Shown piece by piece: positions 1 to 6,409 of a stretch of DNA of 14,590 nt. Position 1 is the first letter of the stretch, and each line of letters opens with the position of its first letter. The stretch lies in NCBI GenBank assembly GCA_020058355.1, contig JAGVEG010000010.1:1-14590 (forward strand). Direction: 5' to 3'. The notes beneath the pieces are model-generated. The model was not told the DNA's origin. It made no database searches and saw only the letters and a program-made list of their open reading frames with translations. Made by a program: the position numbers and the translations under genes. Source of the DNA: Candidatus Berkelbacteria bacterium (GTDB taxonomy: Bacteria; Patescibacteriota; UBA1384; CAILIB01).

Positions 1-442
1 CCCATACCTCGATGCTCTCAGTATCTCGTGGCGCATCAGCATCACCGGCAAAAACCGTGACGTAAAGCCGAGCTGGATCGAGACCAAAACCTGCTTCAGG
101 ATCTGTCAGCAGCTCCCAGCTCCAGGTAATTGCCTCTTCTTTCCCATAATCACCTAGCGACCAGTTTCCCATCATCTCAAAGAGCGTCAGATGGCGATTA
201 TCCCCCACCTCTTCAATATCATCGGTACGCAGGCACTTCTGTGCATCAGCAATGCGCTTACTACCAGAAGGGTGTGGCTGGCCCAGCAAGTAGGGCACCA
301 AGGGGTGCATGCCCGCGGTAGTGAAGAGTACGGTTGGGTCGTTCTCAGGAACCAACGATGCAGAAGGAATAATAGTATGCCCCCGCTGAGCAAAATGCTG
401 CAGGAAGCGGCTGCGAATTTCAGGAGTAGTGAGAGCTTTCAT
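1..442 (-). CDS. alaS: Alanyl-tRNA synthetase, N-terminal part (cut by window edge)
   Basis: Charges tRNA-Ala with alanine in the cytoplasm; class II aminoacyl-tRNA synthetase. Only the first 147 residues are in the window; the gene runs on past base 1. The start of the catalytic domain is clear: the N-terminus reads MKALTTPEIRSRFLQHF, followed by the AlaRS-typical stretches LVPENDPTVLFTTAGMHPLV (about residues 32-51), QKCLRTDDIEEVG and HLTLFEMMGNWSLGDYGKEE. These are strongly conserved in the family and make the call secure. The ATG at 442-440 gives the standard AlaRS N-terminus. No Shine-Dalgarno sequence precedes it; a TAGGCT hexamer lies six bases upstream. It is transcribed leftwards, away from the ruvX-mltG cluster that begins a few kilobases to the right. 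In Firmicutes alaS lies close to ruvX and mltG, so the neighbourhood is partly conserved. Confidence 0.97.
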   Translation of the reverse strand, partial: MKALTTPEIRSRFLQHFAQRGHTIIPSASLVPENDPTVLFTTAGMHPLVPYLLGQPHPSGSKRIADAQKCLRTDDIEEVGDNRHLTLFEMMGNWSLGDYGKEEAITWSWELLTDPEAGFGLDPARLYVTVFAGDADAPRDTESIEVW

Positions 443-448
443 AGATGT

Positions 449-479
449 AGCCTAGCGAAAGGTGTGGCCTGAGTATAGC
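449..479 (-). promoter_or_regulatory. Putative alaS promoter elements
   Basis: On the minus strand a TAGGCT hexamer (454-449) ends six bases before the alaS ATG, and a better -10 match, TATACT, lies further upstream (about 477-472). The first would give a leaderless mRNA; the second would give a leader of about 25-30 nt that has no Shine-Dalgarno sequence. No convincing -35 box is seen for either. Which one is used cannot be decided from sequence. Confidence 0.4.
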
Positions 480-492
480 CAGGGTACGTAAA

Positions 493-515
493 TGCCCAGC
501 ACGTGCGGCTGGGCA
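493..515. repeat. 8-bp inverted repeat (hairpin) between a small gene and alaS
   Basis: TGCCCAGC (493-500) and GCTGGGCA (508-515) are perfect complements around a 7-base loop. It lies 15 bases downstream of the minus-strand small gene that ends at 530 and just upstream of the alaS promoter region. On the minus strand only three T residues follow, so as an intrinsic terminator it is weak. It may be a transcription end for the small genes or a protein-binding site. Confidence 0.5.
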
Positions 516-529
516 AATGGGATACGTGA

Positions 530-646
530 CTAAGTCCACTTCTTCTCTTTTTTCAAAGCTTCTGAGACCTTCCTCCCACGCTTCGACCTTCGACCGCGCT
601 TCGTCTTTTGATGAAGCCTATTATATATCCCACCTCGACGCTTCAT
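530..646 (-). CDS. Small, highly basic protein of unknown function (38 aa)
   Basis: Not recognised. The ATG at 646-644 is preceded by GGGAG with about six bases of spacing (AGAAGGGAGTAAAAATG), a good Shine-Dalgarno arrangement. The frame runs 38 codons to a TAG at 532-530. The product starts MKRRGGIYNRLHQKTKRGRR and is mostly Lys, Arg and Gly. That composition resembles small ribosomal or nucleic-acid-binding proteins (the size class of bL34, bTHX or COX24-like peptides), but no family motif matches, so no name is given. It lies between another small gene and alaS, all on the same strand, and could belong to a histidine kinase-small gene-small gene unit. An open frame on the opposite strand (517-804) covers this region but has no ribosome site. 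Existence is likely rather than certain. Confidence 0.5.
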   Translation of the reverse strand: MKRRGGIYNRLHQKTKRGRRSKRGRKVSEALKKEKKWT

Positions 647-697
647 TTTTACTCCCTTCTACTGTAAGAGCCCGGTCGACATTGACTGGGCTGCGAA

Positions 698-826
698 CTA
701 CGACTGAGAAGATTCTTCCTCCCCTGATTCAGGAATGGGGAGATCTATCTCCTCGTCTTCGCCGGGTTCGTTTTTCCGGACAGAAAATCGTTTTCGAATC
801 GTAAGTTTTGACTTAACTTTTGGCAC
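698..826 (-). CDS. Small charged protein of unknown function (42 aa, GTG start)
   Basis: Not recognised. The GTG at 826-824 is preceded by AGGTGG at a spacing of about five bases, a strong Shine-Dalgarno match. The frame runs 42 codons to TAG at 700-698. The protein has two charge halves: a basic N-terminus (MPKVKSKLTIRKRFSVRKNE) and an acidic, Ser/Glu-rich C-terminus (EDEEIDLPIPESGEEESS). This looks like a flexible adaptor or a nucleic-acid-associated peptide, which is inference only. It follows the histidine kinase gene by 84 bases on the same strand and precedes a second small basic gene by 51 bases. The strong start signal and the non-random composition argue for a real gene; the short length keeps confidence moderate. 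Confidence 0.5.
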   Translation of the reverse strand: MPKVKSKLTIRKRFSVRKNEPGEDEEIDLPIPESGEEESSQS

Positions 827-910
827 TTTTTCCACCTATTTGAGATTACCCCTTACGAGGTTAGGAACAAACGTACACCACTTACCAAGAATTGCAACAG
901 CTAGTTGTAC

Positions 911-1750
911 TTATTCCGGAATCCACAAATGCACCACCGTCCCTAGCTTCCCCTGGGTATCAAACTTCAATTGCATGCCAAGGGTATCGGCGAGCTGCTT
1001 GGCCACGAACAATCCGAGACCCATACCTTCATGATCAAAGGTCATAATGTCAGTACCCCTGACAAGACTCGTGCCAATCTGGTCGAGTACTTCGTGCCTG
1101 ATGCCGCCGGCGGCGTCATGTATCTGAAACTCGAATCCGCTCACCCCAACCTCTTGCACAATTGCCACCACTCGCGCACCTTCTGGACTAAACTTCACCG
1201 CATTATCAAGAAGTGCAACTAAGATCTGCTGGGTCAGTCGCTTATCACCACGAAACTCAGTACGCATCTTACAGAGGCTCTTCGCCTCAAGGTGTACGTT
1301 TTTTAGGTTGGCAAAGGAAAGAACCTGGGCCATTGCCGCATCAAGCAGCTCGGGGCCATTGATAACCTGGTTTTGCGTCCCAAGCTTGTCGCTCCGCAGG
1401 CGCATGACCGTCAGAATCTGGTTCACGATGATCGAAAGACGGCGCTGGCCAGTAGTGATTGCGTTCAAAAGGCGCTCTCGCTCACCGGGACCCAGGTTTT
1501 CTGTTTCTTGCAGACGTGAAACCGCTGCCTGAATAGCAGCCGTTGGCGTTAACAGGTAGTGAGAAGCAAGCTGCAGGAAGCTGTTTTGAGCCGTAAGGTA
1601 GTGAGTACGATACCGCTTAATGATAATTGGTGTGACCAGAAACGGAATCGTCGCACCTAAAACAATCCCAACAAATAGCATGAGCCACTCACGCCCGGTG
1701 GCGTAAGAAGCAAAAAATGCACCAATGTCGCTAAGTAGTTGCCCCTGCAT
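911..1750 (-). CDS. Membrane-anchored sensor histidine kinase, orphan
   Basis: Likely autophosphorylates a histidine and passes the phosphate to a response regulator not present in this window. The 279-residue protein has a short N-terminus, one hydrophobic segment at about 22-44, then a HisKA dimerisation helix with candidate phospho-acceptor His64 in ASHYLLTPTAAI. A HATPase_c domain follows: N box LLDNAVKFSPEG (Asn183), a G1-like segment DAAGGI (Asp212) and a clear G2 box GMGLGLFVAKQLA (about 242-254). Two things are odd: the G1 box lacks the first Gly of the usual DxGxG, and no extracytoplasmic sensor domain is visible because there is only one membrane segment. The gene is divergent from the pilM-like gene with 70 bases between start codons. 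TATACT lies six bases before the ATG. Kinase family is secure; catalytic competence is likely but not certain. Confidence 0.88.
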   Translation of the reverse strand: MQGQLLSDIGAFFASYATGREWLMLFVGIVLGATIPFLVTPIIIKRYRTHYLTAQNSFLQLASHYLLTPTAAIQAAVSRLQETENLGPGERERLLNAITTGQRRLSIIVNQILTVMRLRSDKLGTQNQVINGPELLDAAMAQVLSFANLKNVHLEAKSLCKMRTEFRGDKRLTQQILVALLDNAVKFSPEGARVVAIVQEVGVSGFEFQIHDAAGGIRHEVLDQIGTSLVRGTDIMTFDHEGMGLGLFVAKQLADTLGMQLKFDTQGKLGTVVHLWIPE

Positions 1751-1820
1751 TGCTCCAGTATACGCAGGTGGCTGCTGCTTTGCTACACGACAGGAGCTAT
1801 TTACGGTAGGATTACGGTAT
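1751..1820. promoter_or_regulatory. Divergent promoter region (histidine kinase / pilM-like)
   Basis: The 70 bases between the two divergent start codons hold TATACT on the minus strand (1762-1757), six bases before the kinase ATG, and TAGGAT on the plus strand (1807-1812), eight bases before the pilM-like ATG. Both fit -10 hexamers placed so that transcription would begin at or next to the start codon. No good -35 boxes and no Shine-Dalgarno sequences are seen. Confidence 0.45.
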
Positions 1821-3083
1821 ATGGCCCTTTTCTCTCGTAAACCAAAACTCCGTCCCGCCCTGCTCTCACTTGATATCGGGACTGAGTTTGTGAAGGCTCT
1901 CGTCCTGGAAACTCAGGATGATCGCGGCTACGTGATTGGCACCGGCAAGGAACGACAGCGTCTTTCTGATATGCACGGCGGTGCGGTCACTGACATTTCT
2001 GCCGTGATCGAAAACTGTGCACGCGCTCTAGAACTTGCCTTTCACCAATCAGGTCGCACCACCCGACAAACCGTGATCGGCATTGCTGGCGAACTCGTAA
2101 AAGGAACAACTACTGCCACCACCCTGACCCGCAAAGACCGCACCGCCAAGATTACTGAGCATGAACTTCGCGATCTTATCCTCGAGGCACAGAAAGATAT
2201 TCTTGCCCGTTCTCGTAAGGAACTTGCCTGGGAAACTGGTTACCAGGAAGTTGATGTTGAACTGGTAAACTCTGCAGTGGTTGGCGTTACCATTGATGGC
2301 TACCGCGTAACTAACCCAATCGGCTTTACCGGGCGCACCATTGAGATTGCTATCTATACCGCCTATGCGCCGGCCGTTCATCTGGCAGCGATCACCACAA
2401 TTGCCGATGAGCTTGGCCTTGACCTGCTTGCCATTACTCCAGAACCCTATGCCGTAGCTCGTGGGTTTGGTCCTCAAGAAAATGACCTTTCCTGCATCTG
2501 TATCGATGTTGGTGGTGGTACAAGTGACATTGCCGTGATTCGCAATGGTGGCCTGGAAGGCACCAAGATGTTCGCCATTGGTGGCCGTGTGTTTACCCGC
2601 CGCCTTGCCAGTGAGCTTAAGATTACTTTTGAAGAAGCCGAGGAACTGAAACTTGCCTACAGCGAAGGCCGTGTTGATAACGAAGACAAAGCTACCGTGC
2701 GCCGCGCCATTGCTGACGATGTTGAAGTCTGGCAATCAGGCGTTGAGCTTGCCCTTGAGGAGTTCATGCAATCGGAGCGCTTCGCTGATAATCAGCTCTT
2801 CCCTGCCAGTATTCTTCTTTGTGGTGGTGGAAGCCTGCTTCCTGATCTTGCAAAATCACTCAAGGCTACCAAGTGGACCGAAAAACTCCCTTTTGCCCGC
2901 CAGCCCGAGATTGGTTTCATTGAGCCAGGACGTGTCAGCCTGATTATCGACACCACCGAGAGCCTCACGAGCGTGCAAGATGTAACTCCGATGGCACTTG
3001 CCGCCGTGGGCCTTGATCTTGTGGGGTCAGAAGGCACCGCCGACAGCACCATCCAACATCTTTTGCGAGGATTACGCGCATAA
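1821..3083 (+). CDS. PilM/FtsA-like actin-fold ATPase
   Basis: Actin/Hsp70-fold ATPase of the FtsA/PilM group, peripheral to the inner face of the membrane. In the 420-residue protein the phosphate-1 loop is LSLDIGTEFVKAL (Asp18), an FtsA/PilM-type inserted subdomain covers about 85-175 with IGIAGELVKG at its start, phosphate-2 is CIDVGGGTSDIAVI (about 227-240) and the adenosine motif is LLCGGGSLLPDL (about 332-343). The last residues (IQHLLRGLRA) could form a short amphipathic membrane helix as in FtsA. The ATG at 1821 is chosen because the upstream extension (from 1725) overlaps the divergent kinase start and shows no family features. The next gene follows after 14 bases and encodes a membrane protein, which suits the PilM role of recruiting a membrane partner (PilN). 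FtsA itself cannot be excluded, but no ftsZ is nearby. Confidence 0.82.
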   Translation: MALFSRKPKLRPALLSLDIGTEFVKALVLETQDDRGYVIGTGKERQRLSDMHGGAVTDISAVIENCARALELAFHQSGRTTRQTVIGIAGELVKGTTTATTLTRKDRTAKITEHELRDLILEAQKDILARSRKELAWETGYQEVDVELVNSAVVGVTIDGYRVTNPIGFTGRTIEIAIYTAYAPAVHLAAITTIADELGLDLLAITPEPYAVARGFGPQENDLSCICIDVGGGTSDIAVIRNGGLEGTKMFAIGGRVFTRRLASELKITFEEAEELKLAYSEGRVDNEDKATVRRAIADDVEVWQSGVELALEEFMQSERFADNQLFPASILLCGGGSLLPDLAKSLKATKWTEKLPFARQPEIGFIEPGRVSLIIDTTESLTSVQDVTPMALAAVGLDLVGSEGTADSTIQHLLRGLRA

Positions 3084-3091
3084 GGTATAGT
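3063..3091 (+). promoter_or_regulatory. Putative internal promoter before the baseplate-J-like gene
   Basis: TTGCGA (3063-3068), 17 bases, then TATAGT (3086-3091), which ends six bases before the ATG at 3098. The -35 box matches consensus at four of six positions and the -10 at five of six. It lies inside the last codons of the pilM-like gene and would produce a leaderless mRNA. Confidence 0.5.
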
Positions 3092-3097
3092 GCAGCC

Positions 3098-4822
3098 ATG
3101 CAGCAGATTTACGTAGAACTCAGCGACGAAATCACCACCGTTATCGGCCGCATTAAGCATGCCGATGAACGAGACATTGCCCTCCTTGTCCCTAAGGGTG
3201 CTGGCGTTCTGCAAAGTGTAGTTAACCTCAAGCTCGTTGCCAAGGCGGCCAAGGATGCGAAGCGTGATCTCACACTGATCACCACTGATCAGATTGGTCG
3301 CACCCTCGCCACTCAAGTGGGCCTTGCCGCATTCCCCACCCTGGAGGCCATGCAGGATGAAGAGATCGAAGAAGATGGTGTACGTGTGATTGGCGGCGTA
3401 AAGGTTCACCGCTACTTTGACGAGCCTACTCCCGTTGTTGATATCACCAGTGCTGCGCCGATCATTCCTACAGCAATTATTACCGAGGTACCACGTACTG
3501 ATTCTGTTGCTGAAGATTCAGCAACATCTGAAGAGACGCCTCCCGTGGTCACCGAAACGGCCGAGGAAGTTACTCCTCAGGTCGAGGAGTCTACCAATAA
3601 AAAACCGCTCGCTACCAAGGAGGTTGTTCTTGAAGAACCGGTAAAGCCAAAGAAGGGCGAGAAGCCACCCCGTAAGAAGGGTCGATTCTCTTTTAAGAAG
3701 GCGGCGCTCCCACTCGTTATTATTCTGAGTATTCTCGTTGTTTCTGGCGCCACACTTGGCACCCTCTACCTCCCTGGCGTAACCGTTACGGTCACCATCC
3801 CTACACAAGAAAGCACCCTCCAGCTTGATGGCACTGCTCGTGTGGATACTCCAGCCGATGGGAATACTACCATCGCTGAGGCGAAGCGTATTTCGGTAAG
3901 TGCAGAAGGCAAGCTTGATGTGCAGGCAACAGGTAAAAAGGATGTTGGCGAAAAAGCGAAGGGAACCCTTGAGCTCCGCAATTTTGCTGATAGCGACACA
4001 CAAACTCTCCCCGCTGGCTCACGCATTACTTCTGGTGGACGCACCTTCTCAACCGCCCAAGCGGTTTCAGTACCTGGTTTCCGCCGTCAAAATGGTGTTG
4101 ATGTTCCCGGAAGTGCAACCGCGCAGATTATTGCCGAAACCGTCGGTGAAGCCGGTAACCTCGATGAGGAAGTCGCTGCGATCACCAGCCCCAAGACCGT
4201 ACTCAGCGCAAGTAAGGTACGTACTTCGGGTGGCTCAACCCAGGTTGTCACGATTGTCAGTGATGACGATATTACAAATGCCCGCGCGCGCATCAACCAA
4301 GAGCTTGAGAAGCAGCTCACTGAAAAGATTACCACTGACACCAGTAGCAGTAACCTTGTGAGCGACCCTGCAAAAGATAGCGTGCAAGTCTCTGACATGC
4401 AGGAATCCCAACAGAGTGGCGCACAGGTAGACAATTTTACCATTCAAGCAAAGGCTACTCGCGTCCGCGTCGCGGTTGATCTAGTTTCGAGCCGACCCTT
4501 CGTTACTAATAAGATCACCCAGTCACTCTCTCCAGAGCTCGAAATTGCAGGCATTCCTGAAATTGCCATCGAAGACCTCAAGGTTGATGCTGGCGCTGGT
4601 TCCGCAACATTCAAGTTAGGCGCCAAATACCGCAGCCGCCCTCGTATTGATACCGATAAAGTACAGGCGAGCATTCTTGGAAAGAAGCATGATGACGCCA
4701 TTACCATCATTGCCGATGGTATTCCCGGTGCTACCACCAGCATCACGTCGACAACACCATGGTGGCCCAGCAAGCGTATTCCCCTGCAAGCAACCTACGT
4801 ACGCGTAACAGTGAGCGAATAA
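3098..4822 (+). CDS. Single-pass membrane protein with baseplate-J-like extracytoplasmic region
   Basis: Three parts can be seen in the 574 residues. Residues 1-90 form a cytoplasmic alpha/beta domain (for example IALLVPKGAGVLQSVVNLKL and DLTLITTDQIGRTLA). Residues about 105-200 form a Pro/Glu/Lys/Thr-rich low-complexity linker, and about 203-225 form one transmembrane helix (LPLVIILSILVVSGATLGTL). The rest lies outside the membrane and resembles the baseplate-J/gp47-like domain found in many CPR and actinobacterial envelope proteins: GKKDVGEKAKGTLELRN, LPAGSRITSGGRTFSTAQAV and TVGEAGNLDEEVAAI are typical. Phage baseplate origin is a family relation only; no phage genes are near. Pairing with the upstream actin-fold ATPase mirrors PilM with a bitopic membrane partner, so an envelope or pilus-assembly role is inferred. 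The domain call is likely; the function is unknown. Confidence 0.72.
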   Translation: MQQIYVELSDEITTVIGRIKHADERDIALLVPKGAGVLQSVVNLKLVAKAAKDAKRDLTLITTDQIGRTLATQVGLAAFPTLEAMQDEEIEEDGVRVIGGVKVHRYFDEPTPVVDITSAAPIIPTAIITEVPRTDSVAEDSATSEETPPVVTETAEEVTPQVEESTNKKPLATKEVVLEEPVKPKKGEKPPRKKGRFSFKKAALPLVIILSILVVSGATLGTLYLPGVTVTVTIPTQESTLQLDGTARVDTPADGNTTIAEAKRISVSAEGKLDVQATGKKDVGEKAKGTLELRNFADSDTQTLPAGSRITSGGRTFSTAQAVSVPGFRRQNGVDVPGSATAQIIAETVGEAGNLDEEVAAITSPKTVLSASKVRTSGGSTQVVTIVSDDDITNARARINQELEKQLTEKITTDTSSSNLVSDPAKDSVQVSDMQESQQSGAQVDNFTIQAKATRVRVAVDLVSSRPFVTNKITQSLSPELEIAGIPEIAIEDLKVDAGAGSATFKLGAKYRSRPRIDTDKVQASILGKKHDDAITIIADGIPGATTSITSTTPWWPSKRIPLQATYVRVTVSE

Positions 4823-4833
4823 GCTCTGACCTT

Positions 4834-5211
4834 ATGAGCATCCTGGCTCTTGATATTGGTACCCGACACACCGGCGTCGCACTTTCAGAAAGTGGTATTG
4901 CTGGCGAGGTGCTGCCGACCATCCACCACGAAAATGTTGATGAACTCGTCATTGGCGTGCGAAAACTCTGTCTGGACTACGCCGTTACCGCAGTAGTAAT
5001 CGGCATGCCCCTCACCCTTCACGACGAAGAAACCCCGCAGGCACAGCTGGTCCAAAGTGCACAAGCTGCGCTCCAGGCCGGCCTTGCCGACCAAACAATT
5101 GAATGGCATGAAGAGAATGAATTCGGCACTAGTAGCGGCGGTGCTGATGACCATGGCGGGGCAGCTGCAGTAATCCTTCAGAACTTTCTCGATGGCCAAG
5201 TCTCTGCCTAA
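4834..5211 (+). CDS. ruvX: RuvX/YqgF-family putative pre-16S rRNA nuclease, shortened
   Basis: RuvX/YqgF proteins have an RNase H-like fold and act in 16S rRNA 5'-end maturation (and were earlier proposed as Holliday-junction resolvases). The 125-residue protein starts MSILALDIGTRHTGVALSES, with catalytic Asp7 in the family signature. VVIGMPLTLHDEETPQA (about 55-70) matches the family's G-P-L stretch and DDHGGAAAVILQNFL (about 105-119) the final Asp-Ala-Ala-x-x-L-Q motif. Oddly, the usual DERxST-xxA-xxxL segment before this is replaced by a short HEENEFGTSSGG, about ten residues shorter than normal, which removes the consensus DER residues. The ATG at 4834 places the signature at the N-terminus. 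The gene begins 12 bases after the previous one and its end overlaps mltG by 20 bases, implying coupled expression. Confidence 0.85.
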   Translation: MSILALDIGTRHTGVALSESGIAGEVLPTIHHENVDELVIGVRKLCLDYAVTAVVIGMPLTLHDEETPQAQLVQSAQAALQAGLADQTIEWHEENEFGTSSGGADDHGGAAAVILQNFLDGQVSA

Positions 5212-5983
5212 GAACCCTCCGCGTGCGCTCGGGATCTTTTTTGGTGCCGCCTGCGCCATACTTATCCTTGGACTTGCCTCTGGCTTCTATCTCCGATCAG
5301 TTATTCGAAAAGAGCGTGCCGCCCGCTATGCAGCCGCCCAGTCAGTAGTACGACAGGACTATGCCGTAACCATCCCTGAGGGGTGGCGGCGCGAGCAAAT
5401 TGCTCTACAGCTTGAAGAGCAGGGTATCTGCACCGCGGCTTCATTCATACAGGCAAGCGCCACAAAGGAAGGATATCTTTTCCCTGACACCTACCGATTC
5501 TTCAAGGACACTCCGGCACCTGAAGTAGTTCAGCGCATGACCACCACCTTCACCAAACGCACTGAGGGCCTGAATCCCACCCGCGACCAGATTATTCTTG
5601 CCTCGATTGTTGAGCGTGAGTCGGGTGGCGGCAACGACCGCGAACTAATCGCTGGTGTCTATGCTAACCGCATGGCAATTGGCATGGCCCTCCAGGCTGA
5701 TCCTACTATCCAGTATGCCCTTGAGAATACCGGAGCACTAAAGAAAAAAGTAACGGATTACTGGCAACCTATTCTCCGCAGCGACTACGACCGTAACCTC
5801 GCACCTTACAGCACCTATACGGTCGCAGGACTTCCCCCAACCCCAATCGCCAATCCTGGACTCGCCAGTATTAAGGCAGCGATAAACCCGGAGAAGCACG
5901 CCTACTACTACTTCCTCCACACCAAGGACGGAACTATTCTGCCGAGCAAGACGCTAGCAGAACACGAGCGTAAGCAACGATAG
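5192..5983 (+). CDS. mltG: Endolytic murein transglycosylase MltG (YceG family)
   Basis: Cuts nascent peptidoglycan glycan strands at the outer face of the cytoplasmic membrane. The 263 residues show one N-terminal membrane helix (about 12-34, LGIFFGAACAILILGLASGF) and a shortened LysM-like part (VTIPEGWRREQIALQLEEQG, about 59-78). A YceG catalytic domain follows: KEGYLFPDTYRF (92-103), the catalytic-glutamate region ASIVERESGGG (137-147), ADPTIQYAL (169-177) and YSTYTVAGLPPTPIANPGLASIKAAINP (about 206-233). Family members are usually 300-350 residues; the missing length lies mainly between the LysM-like part and the EGYLFPDTY motif. The start overlaps ruvX by 20 bases, and no Shine-Dalgarno sequence is present. 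The link to the elongation machinery downstream (mreB to mrdA) is functional rather than operonic, because an accessory gene pair lies between them. Confidence 0.95.
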   Translation: MAKSLPKNPPRALGIFFGAACAILILGLASGFYLRSVIRKERAARYAAAQSVVRQDYAVTIPEGWRREQIALQLEEQGICTAASFIQASATKEGYLFPDTYRFFKDTPAPEVVQRMTTTFTKRTEGLNPTRDQIILASIVERESGGGNDRELIAGVYANRMAIGMALQADPTIQYALENTGALKKKVTDYWQPILRSDYDRNLAPYSTYTVAGLPPTPIANPGLASIKAAINPEKHAYYYFLHTKDGTILPSKTLAEHERKQR

Positions 5984-6008
5984 CAACACTATAGGACTAT
6001 CATTTTTA

Positions 6009-6052
6009 GATAATGTATGGTACGAAGAAATGCACAAATCAAAAGAAAGGAG
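6009..6052 (+). promoter_or_regulatory. Putative promoter (-10) and Shine-Dalgarno site of the 107-aa gene
   Basis: GATAAT (6009-6014) matches the -10 consensus at five of six positions; no -35 box is convincing. Downstream, AAAGGAG (6046-6052) is a strong Shine-Dalgarno sequence nine bases before GTG at 6062. This site, rather than the ATG at 6017, decides the start, giving a leader of about 40 bases. Confidence 0.5.
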
Positions 6053-6061
6053 ATCAAAGAA

Positions 6062-6385
6062 GTGGACAATAGGTTTATGACCAAAGAAGTGGTGCGGTCA
6101 CTACTAGCACCCCTCAAATTGGATCCGGAACGGTTGAAAGATGTTGTCAATCGAATGGCCTTTATTAGTCTCGACACCAAAAGGCCCACCGATACACTCA
6201 GGGCACACCTGAGTCATTGTGCCGCTATCGACATCGAGGTACAGGTAATCGTTCTTGGGGCAGCCCCATTTACTGATTATCTTAGGATTGAACCACTAAT
6301 CTCAAGATTTGAGAGCCGATTTATACGCCTCCACTCTGGAAGCTACAAGGCAGATCTTGAGTCTCTCATAGCATCCCTACTTTAA
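6062..6385 (+). CDS. Hypothetical protein (107 aa)
   Basis: Not recognised. With the GTG start the product is 107 residues, beginning MDNRFMTKEVVRSLLAPLKL when GTG is read as Met. It looks like a small soluble alpha/beta protein: helical N-terminal half (MTKEVVRSLLAPLKLDPERL), then IDIEVQVIVLGAAPF as a likely buried strand, and a helical C-terminus. No membrane segment or signal peptide is present. An in-frame ATG at 6017 would add 15 basic residues, but the strong AAAGGAG before the GTG favours the shorter form. The gene follows mltG by 78 bases with its own promoter signals, ends in its own terminator, and converges with a kinase-like gene. Together they form a two-gene block inserted between mltG and mreB. 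The sequence is more AT-rich than its neighbours, which suggests an accessory origin. Confidence 0.7.
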   Translation: MDNRFMTKEVVRSLLAPLKLDPERLKDVVNRMAFISLDTKRPTDTLRAHLSHCAAIDIEVQVIVLGAAPFTDYLRIEPLISRFESRFIRLHSGSYKADLESLIASLL

Positions 6386-6406
6386 GTCAGGGATGCTCAT
6401 TTTTTA
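6371..6406 (+). terminator. Intrinsic terminator overlapping the end of the 107-aa gene
   Basis: GCATCCCT (6371-6378) pairs perfectly with AGGGATGC (6389-6396) and is followed by TCATTTTTTATTTT. The left arm is made of coding bases, so the stop codon (6383-6385) sits in the loop. The U-tract is on the plus strand only; for the converging gene the hairpin lacks a T run. Confidence 0.85.
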
Positions 6407-6409
6407 TTT

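Noticed and set aside
669..692. Inverted repeat AGCCC...GGGCT between the two small genes as a terminator
   Set aside because: On the minus-strand RNA the stem is interrupted by an A-C mismatch and no T run follows; it is too weak to call.
517..804. 95-codon open frame on the plus strand upstream of the histidine kinase end
   Set aside because: No ribosome site before its ATG, and the opposite strand has two small frames with strong Shine-Dalgarno sites and distinctive charged products covering the same bases.
443..910. Possible T-box riboswitch leader for alaS
   Set aside because: The conserved T-box core (GGUGGNACCGCG) is not present on the minus strand, and no specifier-stem or antiterminator layout could be seen; the region is better explained by two small genes.
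2049..2735. 228-codon open frame antisense to the pilM-like gene
   Set aside because: It is the reverse-strand shadow of a gene with clear actin-fold motifs; it has no family features of its own.
3518..4003. 161-codon open frame antisense to the baseplate-J-like gene
   Set aside because: Shadow of a low-complexity linker and membrane segment; no start signal and implausible composition.
3098..4822. Prophage remnant suggested by the baseplate-J-like domain
   Set aside because: No other phage genes, integrase or att-like repeats are near, and membrane-anchored forms of this domain occur in CPR and actinobacterial cell envelopes.
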